This document shows, piece by piece, positions 10,046 through 19,482 of a DNA stretch of 64,000 nucleotides. Each line of letters opens with the position of its first letter. Positions within the stretch are counted from its first letter, which is position 1. The notes beneath the pieces were generated by a model. The model searched no databases and had not been told where the DNA came from. It was given only the letters and a program-made list of their open reading frames with translations. A program made the translations under genes and the position numbers. This DNA is from Sulfurimonas sp. HSL3-1 (GTDB lineage Bacteria; Campylobacterota; Campylobacteria; Campylobacterales; Sulfurimonadaceae), in NCBI RefSeq assembly GCF_039645995.1, contig NZ_CP147920.1, positions 1 to 64,000 of the forward strand, given 5' to 3'.

Positions 10046-11536
10046 ATGAAAAAACATACCAAGATTCTGGCGACCGTGGGCCCGGCCTGCGAAGACGTCG
10101 ACACACTGGAACAGATGATCCGTGCGGGCGTCAATGTCTTCCGTCTCAACTTCAGCCACGGGACCCACGACTACCACGAAGCCAATCTCAAACGCATTTA
10201 CGAAGCGGCGGGCCGCTGCGGTCTGATCGTTGGCGTCCTGCAGGATATCAGCGGACCGAAGGTGCGTATCGGCCTCATCGACGGCATCGTGACGCTCTCC
10301 CCCGGCGACAGGATCGAGTTTACGGCCGAAGAGAGTGACGGCGTCTTTATCGAGCCGGGACGCCTGCGCCTCAGCCTCAACCACCCTGAACTGTTGGCCA
10401 AGGTCAAGCAGGGGGAGGCGATTTATTTTGCCGACGGCTCCCTGCGCACCACGGTCGTCGCGACGGGCGATACCGTCGTCTGCGAAGTACAGAACAGCGG
10501 CCAACTCAGCTCCCGCAAGGGGGTCAACTTCCCCCACACTTCCCTGGGACTGGAGGTCCTGACGGCGAAGGACCGCGAGGATATCGCCTGGGGGGTGAAG
10601 AACGGGGTCGATTTCATGGCAATCTCCTTTGTGCAGACGGCAAAGGACATGGAGGACGTACGGGCCGAGGTCGAGCGCCACAACGGTAAGGCCCAGCTGA
10701 TCGCGAAGATCGAAAAGTTCGACGCCGTCGAAAACATCGATGCGATCCTCGAAGCCAGCGACGGGCTGATGGTGGCGCGGGGGGACCTGGGAATCGAGGT
10801 CCCTTTCTACAAGGTACCGACGCTGCAGAAGATGCTCATCCGTAAAGCCAACGAAAAAAGCAAACCCGTCATTACCGCCACGCAGATGCTCCTCTCCATG
10901 ACCCAGGCCGAACGGGCGACGCGGGCGGAGATCAGCGACGTTGCCAACGCCGTGCTCGACGGTACCGACTGCGTGATGCTCTCCGAGGAGAGTGCCGTGG
11001 GCGCCTACCCGGTTAAAGCGGTCGAAACGATGACGGAGACGATCCGCGAGACGGAGAAGATCTACCCGTACCACAAGTTCGCGCAGTTCGAATGTTTCGA
11101 CGAGATGGACGTGATCGACGAATCGGCGGTCCTGTTGTCGCAGAAGATCGACGCCGAGGCCATTATCGCGCTGACGGCGTCGGGGCAGTCGGCGAAAAAA
11201 CTGGCGCGCTACCGCCCCGAGAACCCCATTCTGGCCGTGATGCACAGTGACCGCGTAGCGCGGCTTCTGACCCTGGTCTGGGGAGTCGTCCCGGCGTTTC
11301 TGACGCGGACGACGAGCGTGGACAAGATGCTGATCGAGGTGGTGCAGAGCGGACTGGCGCGGCAGGTGCTCAACCGCCACGCCATGTACATCGTCACCGC
11401 GGGTGATCCCATCGGCGTGCCCGGTACGACAAACGCCATCCGCATACTGCGCGAAAACGAGATGGAGTATTTCGCGTCGGCGGCGCTCAAAAAGCGCTCC
11501 AAGAAGATGCCAGAGGGTGCAGCAACCCTCTTTTAA
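10046..11536 (+). CDS. pyk: Pyruvate kinase
   Basis: Converts phosphoenolpyruvate and ADP to pyruvate and ATP. The 496-residue protein has the N-terminal TKILATVGPA, the FRLNFSHGTH substrate segment, the active-site block KIEKFDAVENID with MVARGDLGIEV, and the effector-domain C-terminus. The frame is open from 10010, but the ATG at 10046 has GGAAGGA upstream and matches the family N-terminus. It leads the Entner-Doudoroff cluster, with zwf 15 bases after its stop. That suggests a catabolic role consuming the glyceraldehyde-3-phosphate branch of the pathway. Confidence 0.96.
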   Translation: MKKHTKILATVGPACEDVDTLEQMIRAGVNVFRLNFSHGTHDYHEANLKRIYEAAGRCGLIVGVLQDISGPKVRIGLIDGIVTLSPGDRIEFTAEESDGVFIEPGRLRLSLNHPELLAKVKQGEAIYFADGSLRTTVVATGDTVVCEVQNSGQLSSRKGVNFPHTSLGLEVLTAKDREDIAWGVKNGVDFMAISFVQTAKDMEDVRAEVERHNGKAQLIAKIEKFDAVENIDAILEASDGLMVARGDLGIEVPFYKVPTLQKMLIRKANEKSKPVITATQMLLSMTQAERATRAEISDVANAVLDGTDCVMLSEESAVGAYPVKAVETMTETIRETEKIYPYHKFAQFECFDEMDVIDESAVLLSQKIDAEAIIALTASGQSAKKLARYRPENPILAVMHSDRVARLLTLVWGVVPAFLTRTTSVDKMLIEVVQSGLARQVLNRHAMYIVTAGDPIGVPGTTNAIRILRENEMEYFASAALKKRSKKMPEGAATLF

Positions 11537-11551
11537 TAAAGGACGACCGTT

Positions 11552-13018
11552 ATGAGTGAAACCGCCAACGTTTGCGATATTGTTATTTTCGGAGGGCACG
11601 GGGATCTCTCCCTGCGCAAGCTCATTCCCGCCCTTTACCATCTCTGCAGCGACGGCTACGTGGCCCCGACGAGCCGCATCATCGCCACGAGCCGCCACGA
11701 GGTGTCGCGCGAGGAACATCTCGCCCTGGTCAAGGAGAAGCTGCAGCTTTTCCTGAAAGAGGGGTGCTTCGAAGAGGCGCACTGGGAGAGCTTTGCCCGG
11801 CAGCTGGAGGTCGTCACCGTCGACCTGGGCGTGGAGGAGAGCTACGGCGCTCTTGCTGCAATGCTCGGGGAACAGCCCGACCGCGACCGCGTCAACTACC
11901 TCTCGACGGCGCCCACCTTTTTCGGCCCGATCTGCAAAGCGCTCAACCACTGGGGACTGATCACGCCGGTCAGCCGCGTGGTGCTGGAGAAGCCGATCGG
12001 TCGGGACCTGGCTTCCTCCCAGGAGATCAACGACGAGGTTGCCCTCTATTTCGAAGAGCAGGCGATCTTCCGGATCGACCACTACCTGGGAAAGGATACC
12101 GTTCAGAACATTCTCGCCCTGCGCTTTTCGAACATGCTGTTCATGCCGCTGTGGAACGGGCAGGACATCGACCATATCCAGATTACGGCGGCCGAGAGCG
12201 TCGGCCTGGAAGGGCGTCACAGCTACTACGAGGATTACGGCGCCTTCCGGGACATGATCCAGAACCACCTGATGCAGCTGCTCTGCCTCGTGGCGATGGA
12301 GCCGCCCTGTTCGCTCGAAGCCGACAGCATCCGTGACGAGAAGGTGAAGGTGCTGCGTTCGCTGCGCCCCTTCGCCTCCAGCGACGTGAGCGAAAAAACG
12401 GTCCGCGGCCGCTACACGGCGGGAATCATCAACGCTGAGAAGGTGCCGGGCTACCTGGAGGAGGGGGTTCCCCCCGATTCGACGACCGAGACCTTTGCGG
12501 CAGTGCGCGCCGAGGTGGACAACTGGCGCTGGCAGGGGGTGCCTTTTTACCTGCGGACCGGCAAGCGGATGAGCAAGCGCTACACGGAGATCGTCGTGCA
12601 GTTCAAGGAGGTCCCCTACCAGATCTTCGCGAACAAGGGGCGCTGCATCTCTCCCAACCGGCTGGTGATCATGCTGCAGCCCGAGGAGAGCATCAAACTC
12701 AAGATCATGACGAAGATCCCGGGACTCTCCGAGCAGATGCACCTGCGGGAGATGGCGCTTGATCTTAACATCCCGGAAAACGCGCCGCGCACCCCGGAAG
12801 CGTACGAACGGCTGCTGCTCGATGTCATCCGAAACAACGCGACGCTCTTTATGCGGCGCGATGAGGTCGAAGCGGCGTGGCGATGGGCGGACCCCATTCT
12901 CGAAGAGTGGGAAGGGGGCGCGGTCGGCCTCAAGAGCTATGCGGCCGGGACCGACGGACCGACGGCGGCCATCGCCATGATCGAGCGTGACGGCAGGAGC
13001 TGGTATGAAGAGCACTGA
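11552..13018 (+). CDS. zwf: Glucose-6-phosphate 1-dehydrogenase
   Basis: Oxidises glucose-6-phosphate to 6-phosphogluconolactone with NAD(P)+. The 488-residue length is typical. The nucleotide-binding motif reads FGGHGDLSLRKL, where most homologues have GASGDLAKRKL. The catalytic segment RIDHYLGKDTVQN is intact, and the EKPIGRDLASS substrate motif precedes it. AAAGGACG lies upstream of the ATG. It overlaps the next gene (6-phosphogluconolactonase) by 14 bases. Cofactor preference cannot be deduced by eye. Confidence 0.96.
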   Translation: MSETANVCDIVIFGGHGDLSLRKLIPALYHLCSDGYVAPTSRIIATSRHEVSREEHLALVKEKLQLFLKEGCFEEAHWESFARQLEVVTVDLGVEESYGALAAMLGEQPDRDRVNYLSTAPTFFGPICKALNHWGLITPVSRVVLEKPIGRDLASSQEINDEVALYFEEQAIFRIDHYLGKDTVQNILALRFSNMLFMPLWNGQDIDHIQITAAESVGLEGRHSYYEDYGAFRDMIQNHLMQLLCLVAMEPPCSLEADSIRDEKVKVLRSLRPFASSDVSEKTVRGRYTAGIINAEKVPGYLEEGVPPDSTTETFAAVRAEVDNWRWQGVPFYLRTGKRMSKRYTEIVVQFKEVPYQIFANKGRCISPNRLVIMLQPEESIKLKIMTKIPGLSEQMHLREMALDLNIPENAPRTPEAYERLLLDVIRNNATLFMRRDEVEAAWRWADPILEEWEGGAVGLKSYAAGTDGPTAAIAMIERDGRSWYEEH

Positions 13019-13700
13019 GACCGTTTTTCACATCTACGATTCGCTGCCGACCCTGCACAAGACGCTCGCCTACAAGGTGGCGCGGGACCTCGACGCGGCC
13101 ATTGCCGCGAAAGGGAGCGCCTCGCTGCTGCTCTCGGGCGGCAATACGCCCCGTCCCTTCCTCGTACAGCTCGCCGCCGAGAATGTCGACTGGAGCCGGG
13201 TGACGGTGGGGCTTGTGGACGAACGCTGGGTCGACCCGGAATCGGGGGCGAGCAACGAGAACCTGGTCCGAAGCGAACTGCTCGCCAACGGGGCGGAGGC
13301 GGCAACCTTCGTCGGCATGTACCGCCCGGGCGAGACGGCGGCGGAAGCGGTGGTAGGGGTCGAGGCCGCTTACAAGGCTTTTTTTCCCTTTGACGTCGTG
13401 GTGCTCGGCATGGGGAGCGACGGCCACACCGCGTCGCTTTTTCCGGGCCGTCCCGAGCTGGAGGGTCTGTTGAACGGTGCCGCCCTCTGCGGGGCTGCCG
13501 AGGCCCCGACGGAACCGAAAGAACGGATGTCGCTCTCGCTGCACGCCATCGCCTCCGCCGCACACTGCTACCTGCACATCGAGGGCGGGGCGAAACTGGC
13601 CGTCTATGAAGCCGCCCTGGACGGCGACGATGTCGATATAATGCCCGTTCGTGCCGTGCTGAACCACCCCGACATCGCACTGGAAGTCTTTTACGCCTAG
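13005..13700 (+). CDS. pgl: 6-phosphogluconolactonase
   Basis: Hydrolyses 6-phosphogluconolactone to 6-phosphogluconate. The 231-residue product shows the DevB/NagB-fold signatures LLLSGGNTPRPF near the N-terminus, VGLVDERWVD, and GMGSDGHTASLFPG. The ATG at 13005 is preferred over an upstream GTG because GGCAGGAG lies just before it. The start is inside the last codons of zwf, and edd follows after nine bases, so zwf-pgl-edd-eda is clearly one transcript. Confidence 0.94.
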   Translation: MKSTETVFHIYDSLPTLHKTLAYKVARDLDAAIAAKGSASLLLSGGNTPRPFLVQLAAENVDWSRVTVGLVDERWVDPESGASNENLVRSELLANGAEAATFVGMYRPGETAAEAVVGVEAAYKAFFPFDVVVLGMGSDGHTASLFPGRPELEGLLNGAALCGAAEAPTEPKERMSLSLHAIASAAHCYLHIEGGAKLAVYEAALDGDDVDIMPVRAVLNHPDIALEVFYA

Positions 13701-13709
13701 GAGGTCATC

Positions 13710-15542
13710 ATGCATCCCGTTATCCTTGAAGTGACCGAGCGGATCCGCACGCGATCCCTCCCGACCCGCGAACGCTACCTGCAGCGGATCGACGCGGCGC
13801 ATCATGCGCATCACGCCAACCGCGAAGTGCTGGGGTGCAGCAACCTCGCCCACGCCATGGCCGCGGAGTCGAAGGATGAGAAGCACAAACTGGCAGGGAC
13901 GGTGACGCCCCATATCGGTATCGTGACCGCCTACAACGACATGCTCTCCGCGCATCAGCCCTATGCTACCTACCCCCCGCTGATCAAGCGCGCGCTCATG
14001 GATGTCGGCGCGACGGCGCAGGTGGCCGGCGGGGTGCCGGCGATGTGCGACGGGGTGACCCAGTCGCAGCCCGGGATGGAACTCTCCCTTTTCAGTCGCG
14101 ATACCATTGCGATGGCGACGGGCATCGCCCTGTCGCACAACGTCTTTGACGGCGCACTCTACCTCGGCATCTGCGACAAGATCGTGCCGGGGTTGCTCAT
14201 CGGGGCGCTGACCTTCGGGCATCTGCCCGCCGTTTTCGTCCCCGCGGGCCCGATGCCCTCGGGGATCAGCAATGCCGAAAAGGCGCTTGTACGCCAGGAG
14301 TACGCCCAGGGCAAGGTCGGCAAGGATGCCCTACTGCGGACCGAGGCCGCTTCATACCATAGCAGCGGGACCTGTACCTTCTACGGCACGGCCAATTCCA
14401 ACCAGATGCTGATGGAAGTGATGGGGCTGCACATTCCCGGCAGCGCCTTCGTCAATACCAACACGCCGCTGCGCGACGCACTGACATCGGCGGCGGCGCA
14501 GCGGGTGGCGGCGCTCACCCAGCTGGGAGAGACCTACCTGCCCGTCGGGCGGATGATCGACGAGCGCAGTTTTGTCAATGCCGTCATCGGCCTGATGGCG
14601 ACGGGGGGATCGACGAACCACACCCTGCACCTCATCGCCATGGCAAAGGCGGCGGGAATCGTGCTGACCTGGGACGACTTCGACGCCCTCTCCGCCGTGA
14701 CGCCTCTGCTGTGCAAGATGTACCCCAACGGCCAGGCGGACGTCAACCACTTCCGCGACGCGGGCGGCATGGGGCTCGTCATCCGCGAACTGCTCGATGC
14801 GGGGCTGCTGCACGAGGAAGTACAGACTGTCATGGGGACGGGGCTGCGCCGCTATACGGAGCGCCCGGTGCTGGAGGAGGGTGCGCTCGCCTTTCACCCT
14901 GCGCCGGAGGCCTCGCTCAACCCCGACGTCGTCTCGACGGTGGAAGAGCCCTTCTCCCACGAAGGGGGACTGGCGCTGCTGGAGGGAAACCTCGGCCGCA
15001 GCGTCATCAAGATCTCCGCGCTCAAACCGGAACTGATGCACATCGAGGGCGAAGCGCGGGTCTTCGACTCCCAGGAGGCGCTGCTGAGCGCGTTCAAGGC
15101 GGGGGAACTTGAACGCGACTTCATCGCCGTCGTCCGTTTTCAGGGACCGGGGGCCAACGGCATGCCGGAGCTGCACGGCCTGATGCCGCCGCTGGGCGTG
15201 CTGCAGGACAAAGGGTACAAGGTCGCCATCGTCACCGACGGCCGGATGTCGGGGGCGTCGGGCAAAGTGCCTTCTGCCATCCACATGACCCCCGAAGCGT
15301 CCCACGGCGGCCTGCTGGCCAAGGTGCGCGACGGGGACCGTATGGTGCTCGACGTGCATGAAAAGCGGCTGGAGCTGCTGGTCGATGCGGCGGAACTGGC
15401 TGCGCGGGAACCCGCCACGCCGTCGCTTCTGCACAACCGTCACGGCATGGGCCGCGAACTCTTCGCCCTGATGCGCCAAAACGTCGGCAGCGCGGAAGAG
15501 GGGGCGACGATCTTCGACGCCGTCGGAGAGGAGCGGGCATGA
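13710..15542 (+). CDS. edd: Phosphogluconate dehydratase
   Basis: The first Entner-Doudoroff-specific enzyme: dehydrates 6-phosphogluconate to 2-keto-3-deoxy-6-phosphogluconate using a [4Fe-4S] cluster. The 610-residue length and the IlvD/Edd-family motifs [28 protein letters not shown] and [16 protein letters not shown] are all present, including cluster cysteines in CDG and CDK. A strong TAGGAGGT ribosome binding site precedes the ATG. Its stop overlaps the eda start by four bases (ATGA). Confidence 0.96.
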   Translation: MHPVILEVTERIRTRSLPTRERYLQRIDAAHHAHHANREVLGCSNLAHAMAAESKDEKHKLAGTVTPHIGIVTAYNDMLSAHQPYATYPPLIKRALMDVGATAQVAGGVPAMCDGVTQSQPGMELSLFSRDTIAMATGIALSHNVFDGALYLGICDKIVPGLLIGALTFGHLPAVFVPAGPMPSGISNAEKALVRQEYAQGKVGKDALLRTEAASYHSSGTCTFYGTANSNQMLMEVMGLHIPGSAFVNTNTPLRDALTSAAAQRVAALTQLGETYLPVGRMIDERSFVNAVIGLMATGGSTNHTLHLIAMAKAAGIVLTWDDFDALSAVTPLLCKMYPNGQADVNHFRDAGGMGLVIRELLDAGLLHEEVQTVMGTGLRRYTERPVLEEGALAFHPAPEASLNPDVVSTVEEPFSHEGGLALLEGNLGRSVIKISALKPELMHIEGEARVFDSQEALLSAFKAGELERDFIAVVRFQGPGANGMPELHGLMPPLGVLQDKGYKVAIVTDGRMSGASGKVPSAIHMTPEASHGGLLAKVRDGDRMVLDVHEKRLELLVDAAELAAREPATPSLLHNRHGMGRELFALMRQNVGSAEEGATIFDAVGEERA

Positions 15543-16165
15543 CGGCAGCGGAACTTTTTACCATCTCACCGGTCGTCCCGGTCGTCGTGCTTGAAAAGGC
15601 GGAAGACGCCGTTCCGCTGGCCGAAGCGTTGCTCGAAGGCGGTGTGGGCATTATGGAAGTGACCCTGCGCAGCGACGCGGCCCTTGCCTCCATCGAGGCC
15701 ATTGCCAAAGCGGTGCCGCAGATGCGTGTCGGCGCCGGGACTGTTATCGACGCTAACGGCCTGTTACGGGTCCGTGAGGCGGGCGGTGGGTTCTCGTTCA
15801 GTCCAGGTATCAGTCCGGAACTGCTGGAAACGAGCGCGACGGAGGGGATTGCTTTCATCCCCGGTGTCGCGACGGCGAGCGAAGTGATGATGGCCATCAA
15901 CGCCGGCGTCACGGGCTGCAAACTCTTCCCCGCCACCGCCGTCGGGGGCGTCGAATTGCTCAAGGGATTCGCCGGGCCTTTCCCGCAGATGCGTTTCTGC
16001 CCCACCGGCGGTGTCGGTCTCTCCAATATGAATGACTTTCTCGCCCTGCCGAACGTCTCATGCGTCGGCGGGAGCTGGATCGTGCCGAAAGCGGATGTGG
16101 GTGCGGGGGCGTTCGGGAAGATCACGGCGCTGTGCAAAGAGGCGATTGCGAAAGCGCAACGGTAG
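15539..16165 (+). CDS. eda: 2-keto-3-deoxy-6-phosphogluconate aldolase
   Basis: Cleaves KDPG to pyruvate and glyceraldehyde-3-phosphate, completing the Entner-Doudoroff pathway. The 208-residue class I aldolase has the catalytic glutamate in MEVTLRS, the GAGTV loop, and the Schiff-base lysine in [18 protein letters not shown] is the phosphate-binding segment. It is translationally coupled to edd through an ATGA overlap and is the last gene of the cluster. A convergent hypothetical gene ends four bases later, with no obvious terminator between them. Confidence 0.95.
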   Translation: MTAAELFTISPVVPVVVLEKAEDAVPLAEALLEGGVGIMEVTLRSDAALASIEAIAKAVPQMRVGAGTVIDANGLLRVREAGGGFSFSPGISPELLETSATEGIAFIPGVATASEVMMAINAGVTGCKLFPATAVGGVELLKGFAGPFPQMRFCPTGGVGLSNMNDFLALPNVSCVGGSWIVPKADVGAGAFGKITALCKEAIAKAQR

Positions 16166-16168
16166 CGC

Positions 16169-16567
16169 TTACTGTCCGATCTGGCGCAGGATCTCCTTCG
16201 CTATCCGCTCCATCCGCTCCAGGCTGATATGCGCCTTTTCCAGGAACGCGGGGTTGTACTGCTCCGGGTTTGACCACTCTTTACCCTTGATCTGGCACCT
16301 TCGGGCAAGTTTCTCGATGCCGAGGTCGTGCAGGGCAAATCCCAGTTCCGTCCAAAGCACGGTCAGATGCTTCTCCGCAGCGTGGTCGCGTGTGCCGGTG
16401 TCGCGCACCTGCCGGATATAGACGGCAGTTTCCCGCGCGGCGGTAATGACGTCTCTCAGCGCTTTGACGGATTGCCGTTTGCGCGCTTCGCCCGCACGGC
16501 CCAGGTTGATGAGCCATGACCCGGTATGTTTGAAAATATCCCAGAGTACTCCGGCGCTAATATCCAT
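16169..16567 (-). CDS. Hypothetical helical protein, 132 aa
   Basis: I do not recognise a family. The protein is soluble, predicted mostly alpha-helical and rich in Arg, Lys and Glu, with no signal peptide. AAAGGGAACAG precedes its ATG. Its codon use resembles the GC-rich chromosome, unlike the A/T-rich stretch immediately upstream. It is convergent with eda. Confidence 0.7.
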   Translation of the reverse strand: MDISAGVLWDIFKHTGSWLINLGRAGEARKRQSVKALRDVITAARETAVYIRQVRDTGTRDHAAEKHLTVLWTELGFALHDLGIEKLARRCQIKGKEWSNPEQYNPAFLEKAHISLERMERIAKEILRQIGQ

Positions 16568-16599
16568 CTGTTCCCTTTTTATTGGAGTGCAGAGAAGGG

Positions 16600-16909
16600 T
16601 TATGTATTTTGAACCAATTTATTATCGATGCAAGTATTATACAAAGCATTCATGATTGTATTTAAATCTTTAAGTGAATGAAATTTTTTTGTATACATAC
16701 TTCCATCCCCTTTCGCATATTCATGATCTGCTTCCCAAGAACCTTCCATCTTCATTAGGTTTAAAATAACGATAACTTATCTTTCGAAAGTCTGTCAAAT
16801 CGCAGATGTATCCAACCGTAACACATTGGAAAATGTTATGCGTAGTGATGAAAAATAGCGCAGTTTTACTAGGTGGAAAACATGAATTTTTGTAATAATA
16901 ATGTGACAA
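16600..16909 (-). pseudogene. Possible frameshifted gene remnant in an AT-rich patch
   Basis: The 406-base gap 16568-16974 is strikingly A/T-rich. On the minus strand a 62-codon frame (16909 down to 16721) reads protein-like through FRKISYRYFKPNEDG. A second frame, 51 codons from an ATG at 16755 down to a stop at 16600, continues with SWEADHEYAKGDGSMYTKKF and a helical end. The protein-like text passes from one frame to the other near 16743, as if one gene had been frameshifted. No ribosome binding site precedes either ATG. The base composition suggests transferred DNA. No family is recognised, and a chance open stretch is possible. Confidence 0.35.
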
Positions 16910-16974
16910 GGCTGAGACGCTGCAGAGTCGGTAGCGCAGTAGACTTACGCATTTTATTATTAAGGAATTATCAG

Positions 16975-17241
16975 ATGTTCATCACGTCAAAAGAGGTTGA
17001 AACCGTCATTGGAAAAGAGCTGGCAGACCGCCTGTGTGAATGGCTTCGTACGAGTTCACCGATCAGCTGTATTGTCGAGCAGGGCGCTGAAAATGCTATA
17101 CGGTTCAACGTGGACGAGGCTATGGACTTCTCCAAGATCAAGATGCACAGCGATGCACTCAAGCGCGAGTTTTTTCCCCACATTGCGAAGCTCAAACAGT
17201 ACATGGCCAGCACTCCGGCGCGCCCGGATCTCTCCGCGTAA
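16975..17241 (+). CDS. Hypothetical protein, 88 aa
   Basis: Small soluble protein of unknown family, with a single pair of cysteines (LCEWL and SCIVE) and a charged C-terminal half. The frame extends upstream to 16873, but the ATG at 16975 is preceded by AAGGAA and gives a compact product, so I use it. It starts at the edge of the AT-rich patch and is followed 42 bases later by the MOSC gene. Confidence 0.6.
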   Translation: MFITSKEVETVIGKELADRLCEWLRTSSPISCIVEQGAENAIRFNVDEAMDFSKIKMHSDALKREFFPHIAKLKQYMASTPARPDLSA

Positions 17242-17270
17242 CCCCTCTTTTCCCACCCCTCCGGGCCTGG

Positions 17271-17276
17271 TATGAT
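17271..17276 (+). promoter_or_regulatory. -10 element of the MOSC gene (leaderless transcript likely)
   Basis: TATGAT here is the same -10 form seen before recQ (21244) and the HAD gene (27450). A transcript would begin near 17283, right at the ATG at 17284. No ribosome binding site is visible, which fits leaderless translation. Confidence 0.45.
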
Positions 17277-17283
17277 TTCAGGC

Positions 17284-17763
17284 ATGAATGAACGAAACGG
17301 CAGGGTGGTCTCCCTCATTATCGGTCCCGAAGCAAAATCGGCGCTCGAGAGCGTGCCTTCCGTTACCGCCGTTGCGGGCAGGGGGCTTGCCGGCGACCGC
17401 TACTATTTCGGCCGCGGCAGTTTCAACGGGCCGCAGTTCGACCCAGGTGTGCGCGAGGTGACGCTGATCGCCGCCGAGGCAATCGCCGAGTGCAACCGGA
17501 GGCTCGGTACGGCACTCTCTGCCGCTGATTTCCGGCGCAACATCGTCACGGAGGGGATCGACTTCGCCGCACTCAAGGGACAGCGGTTCCGTATCGGGGA
17601 TGTGACGCTGCGGTGGGTGCGGAGCGCGCCGCCCTGCCGCTATCTTTCACGGCTGCTTGGCGAGGACATGATGACAGGTCTCAAGGGAATAGGCGGTATC
17701 CGCGCCGTGATCGAAACGGGCGGGACGATCAACGAAGGAGACACGGTCCATGTCCTACCGTGA
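17284..17763 (+). CDS. MOSC domain protein
   Basis: MOSC domains are sulfur-carrier or molybdenum-cofactor-binding beta-barrel modules found in Moco sulfurases and N-oxide reductases (YiiM-like). The product is a stand-alone domain of 159 residues. It has the motif GLAGDRYYFGRG near the N-terminus, DFRRNIVTEGID, and the conserved cysteine in SAPPCRYLSRL, which is the proposed sulfur acceptor. An ATG four codons earlier (17272) is possible but overlaps the TATGAT promoter element. The end overlaps the next small gene by 14 bases. The substrate is unknown. Confidence 0.85.
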   Translation: MNERNGRVVSLIIGPEAKSALESVPSVTAVAGRGLAGDRYYFGRGSFNGPQFDPGVREVTLIAAEAIAECNRRLGTALSAADFRRNIVTEGIDFAALKGQRFRIGDVTLRWVRSAPPCRYLSRLLGEDMMTGLKGIGGIRAVIETGGTINEGDTVHVLP

Positions 17764-18001
17764 AAAACTGCGCGCCTTTCCCGACGGGGCGCAGGAGGTG
17801 TTATATGAAGGGAAGCGTTACCTGATGCGCAAAGAGACGCACCTGGACGGCAGGCTTATCAAACTCTACGCCGAAGAGCTGGGGGGCAATGACTTCGTGA
17901 GCCTGAATTACTACGAAACGTCTTCCGCCCCGCTGCTTAAACCCTGCGAGATGCCCGCCGAAAAAGTGATCGCCTTTATCGAGAATGCAATGTTGCGGTG
18001 A
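17750..18001 (+). CDS. Hypothetical protein, 83 aa
   Basis: Small protein beginning inside the end of the MOSC gene (14-base overlap), so almost certainly co-expressed with it. It has no signal peptide or membrane helix. The sequence suggests a small alpha/beta fold (beta-rich GKRYLMRKETHLDG, then FVSLNYYET). No family is recognised. Its stop is nine bases from the end of the convergent FadL-type porin gene. Confidence 0.65.
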   Translation: MSYREKLRAFPDGAQEVLYEGKRYLMRKETHLDGRLIKLYAEELGGNDFVSLNYYETSSAPLLKPCEMPAEKVIAFIENAMLR

Positions 18002-18009
18002 GCGCGCCC

Positions 18010-19206
18010 TTAGAAGGCGTAAGTCACCTGCATGCTGACGCTGGACTGGCTGTGTTTCGATCCGATTTCGTACGGGCCGGAGAGGGTGGCGGAGGTAAAC
18101 CGCTCTTCGACTTCCGGCGCATAGGCGATGGCAAGGTCGCACGCGAGCGTTTCATTGAGGTGATAGGTTCCCCCCACAGTGAAGTGCTGTTCCACGGTGG
18201 CCGGGAACCCGAGCAGGTTGAACATATTCAGTGCCGCGCCGCCGTTGCTCATCCAGTCGAGCTCTTTGATCGGGCTTTTGGCGTAGTTGTATCCCGCTCT
18301 GAGCTGTCCCAGTTCGGACGTAAATTCATAGCCGACCATAAAGACGTCTTGATCGCTCCAGCCGAAATCTTTGTACCCTTTGGCGTCGCTCCAGGCGATA
18401 CGCTTATAGTCGAACGCGGCGGTATGGCCGCCCAGAGTATAGGAGAGCCCCGCACCGTATTCGACGGGCTGTTCCAGTTCCGAGGAGATGCCGGTAACGC
18501 CCGCGGACGCAAAGGGGGCCGTCGCATTCGTCAGCTGGTCTTTGTAATCCATCGTGATGGCGGATTTGTAGACGAAGCCCACCTTGGCACCGTTGATGCC
18601 GGCTTCGCCGAGGTCGTAAGAAGCCCCAAGGGTGTACCCAAAAGCAATATCCTGCGCGATGCCTGAGCCGACGGTGCTCCCGTTGTTATAGTTGATATCC
18701 AACGCCCCGTACTGGATGATTGCCGTCGCGCCGACGCTGAAGCCGTGAGAGGTATACGCCACCGGGACGCCGAACTGCATCAGCTGCAGGTTCGTCACCA
18801 TCTGCATCGTGGTCCCCGAGGTGTCTTCGCGGTAATCGGTTCCCATGCCCCCGGTACCCCACATCCCGACACCGAGATAGAAGTTGTCATTGATCTTGGC
18901 CGCGATCGATACTTCCGGAATGACATTCAGGTCGGCATCGCTCTGCTGGTAGCCCGCACCGCCGTCGTATTTGACATCCGGCATGAAGATCGTGCCGCCG
19001 AACGAGACCTCCGTGGCGGGGACTTCGGTAATCATTGCGGGGTTGGCCAGGGCCGATTCCGCCCCGTGGCCGAGTCCGATGCCGATTCCGCCCATGCCGC
19101 GCGCTTTGGCCCCGAGACCGATAAGGTGGTCGCCGTTGGTCGCGAATGCGGACGTTGCCCCGAGTGCTGTCACGGCAGCAAGCGCCAGTCGTGTTGATTT
19201 GTTCAT
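18010..19206 (-). CDS. FadL/OmpP1/TodX family outer membrane protein
   Basis: An outer-membrane beta-barrel that lets hydrophobic compounds (fatty acids, aromatics, alkanes) cross. The 398-residue precursor has a signal peptide (about 1-22, ending SAFA) and the family N-terminus TNGDHLIGLGAKARGMGG followed by ALANPAM, which plugs the barrel. It ends in an aromatic residue (TYAF), typical for barrel insertion. AGGAGA precedes the ATG. It stands alone, with a 276-base A/T-rich region upstream that must hold its promoter. The transported compound cannot be predicted. Confidence 0.9.
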   Translation of the reverse strand: MNKSTRLALAAVTALGATSAFATNGDHLIGLGAKARGMGGIGIGLGHGAESALANPAMITEVPATEVSFGGTIFMPDVKYDGGAGYQQSDADLNVIPEVSIAAKINDNFYLGVGMWGTGGMGTDYREDTSGTTMQMVTNLQLMQFGVPVAYTSHGFSVGATAIIQYGALDINYNNGSTVGSGIAQDIAFGYTLGASYDLGEAGINGAKVGFVYKSAITMDYKDQLTNATAPFASAGVTGISSELEQPVEYGAGLSYTLGGHTAAFDYKRIAWSDAKGYKDFGWSDQDVFMVGYEFTSELGQLRAGYNYAKSPIKELDWMSNGGAALNMFNLLGFPATVEQHFTVGGTYHLNETLACDLAIAYAPEVEERFTSATLSGPYEIGSKHSQSSVSMQVTYAF

Positions 19207-19482
19207 TTGTTCTCCTAGAAAGCTTTTTAAAAATTCAAAAAAAGAGTGCGATTATCTATCACAATTTTTTGGTTGCATAATAGTCTATTGCTTGCGTAAA
19301 ATGAATGGGTAATTCTGTCAATAATTTGCCTATTTATATAAAGTAGGGACGTTTTTGTATGAAAACAGCAGTAATTGAAATGGGGTTTAAAAAATAAATT
19401 TTTTAAAAATAACAAGGATTTTTACAGATAGGTTTCAATGCCGTAATAGATGTGATACCGATCGCCCTGCGGAAGCGTGCGG
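19207..19482. other. AT-rich intergenic region upstream of the FadL gene
   Basis: This 276-base stretch separates two minus-strand genes and is much richer in A/T than its surroundings. It must contain the FadL-type gene promoter (for example GATAAT-like sequence about 45 bases before the start). I see no gene, repeat or strong hairpin with a T-run. Confidence 0.4.

Noticed and set aside
9962..13015. Very long open frame antisense to pyk and zwf
   Set aside because: It overlaps two well-supported genes on the other strand, has a low-complexity composition rich in Arg, Val, Gly and Asp typical of shadow frames in GC-rich DNA, and no ribosome binding site.
16860..16975. A tRNA gene in the segment around GCTGAGACGCTGCAGAGTCG
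   Set aside because: No acceptor-stem pairing, T-loop TTCRA or anticodon arm can be arranged.
19227..19415. 62-codon minus-strand open frame in the AT-rich gap
   Set aside because: Random-looking composition in A/T-rich non-coding DNA, with no ribosome binding site.
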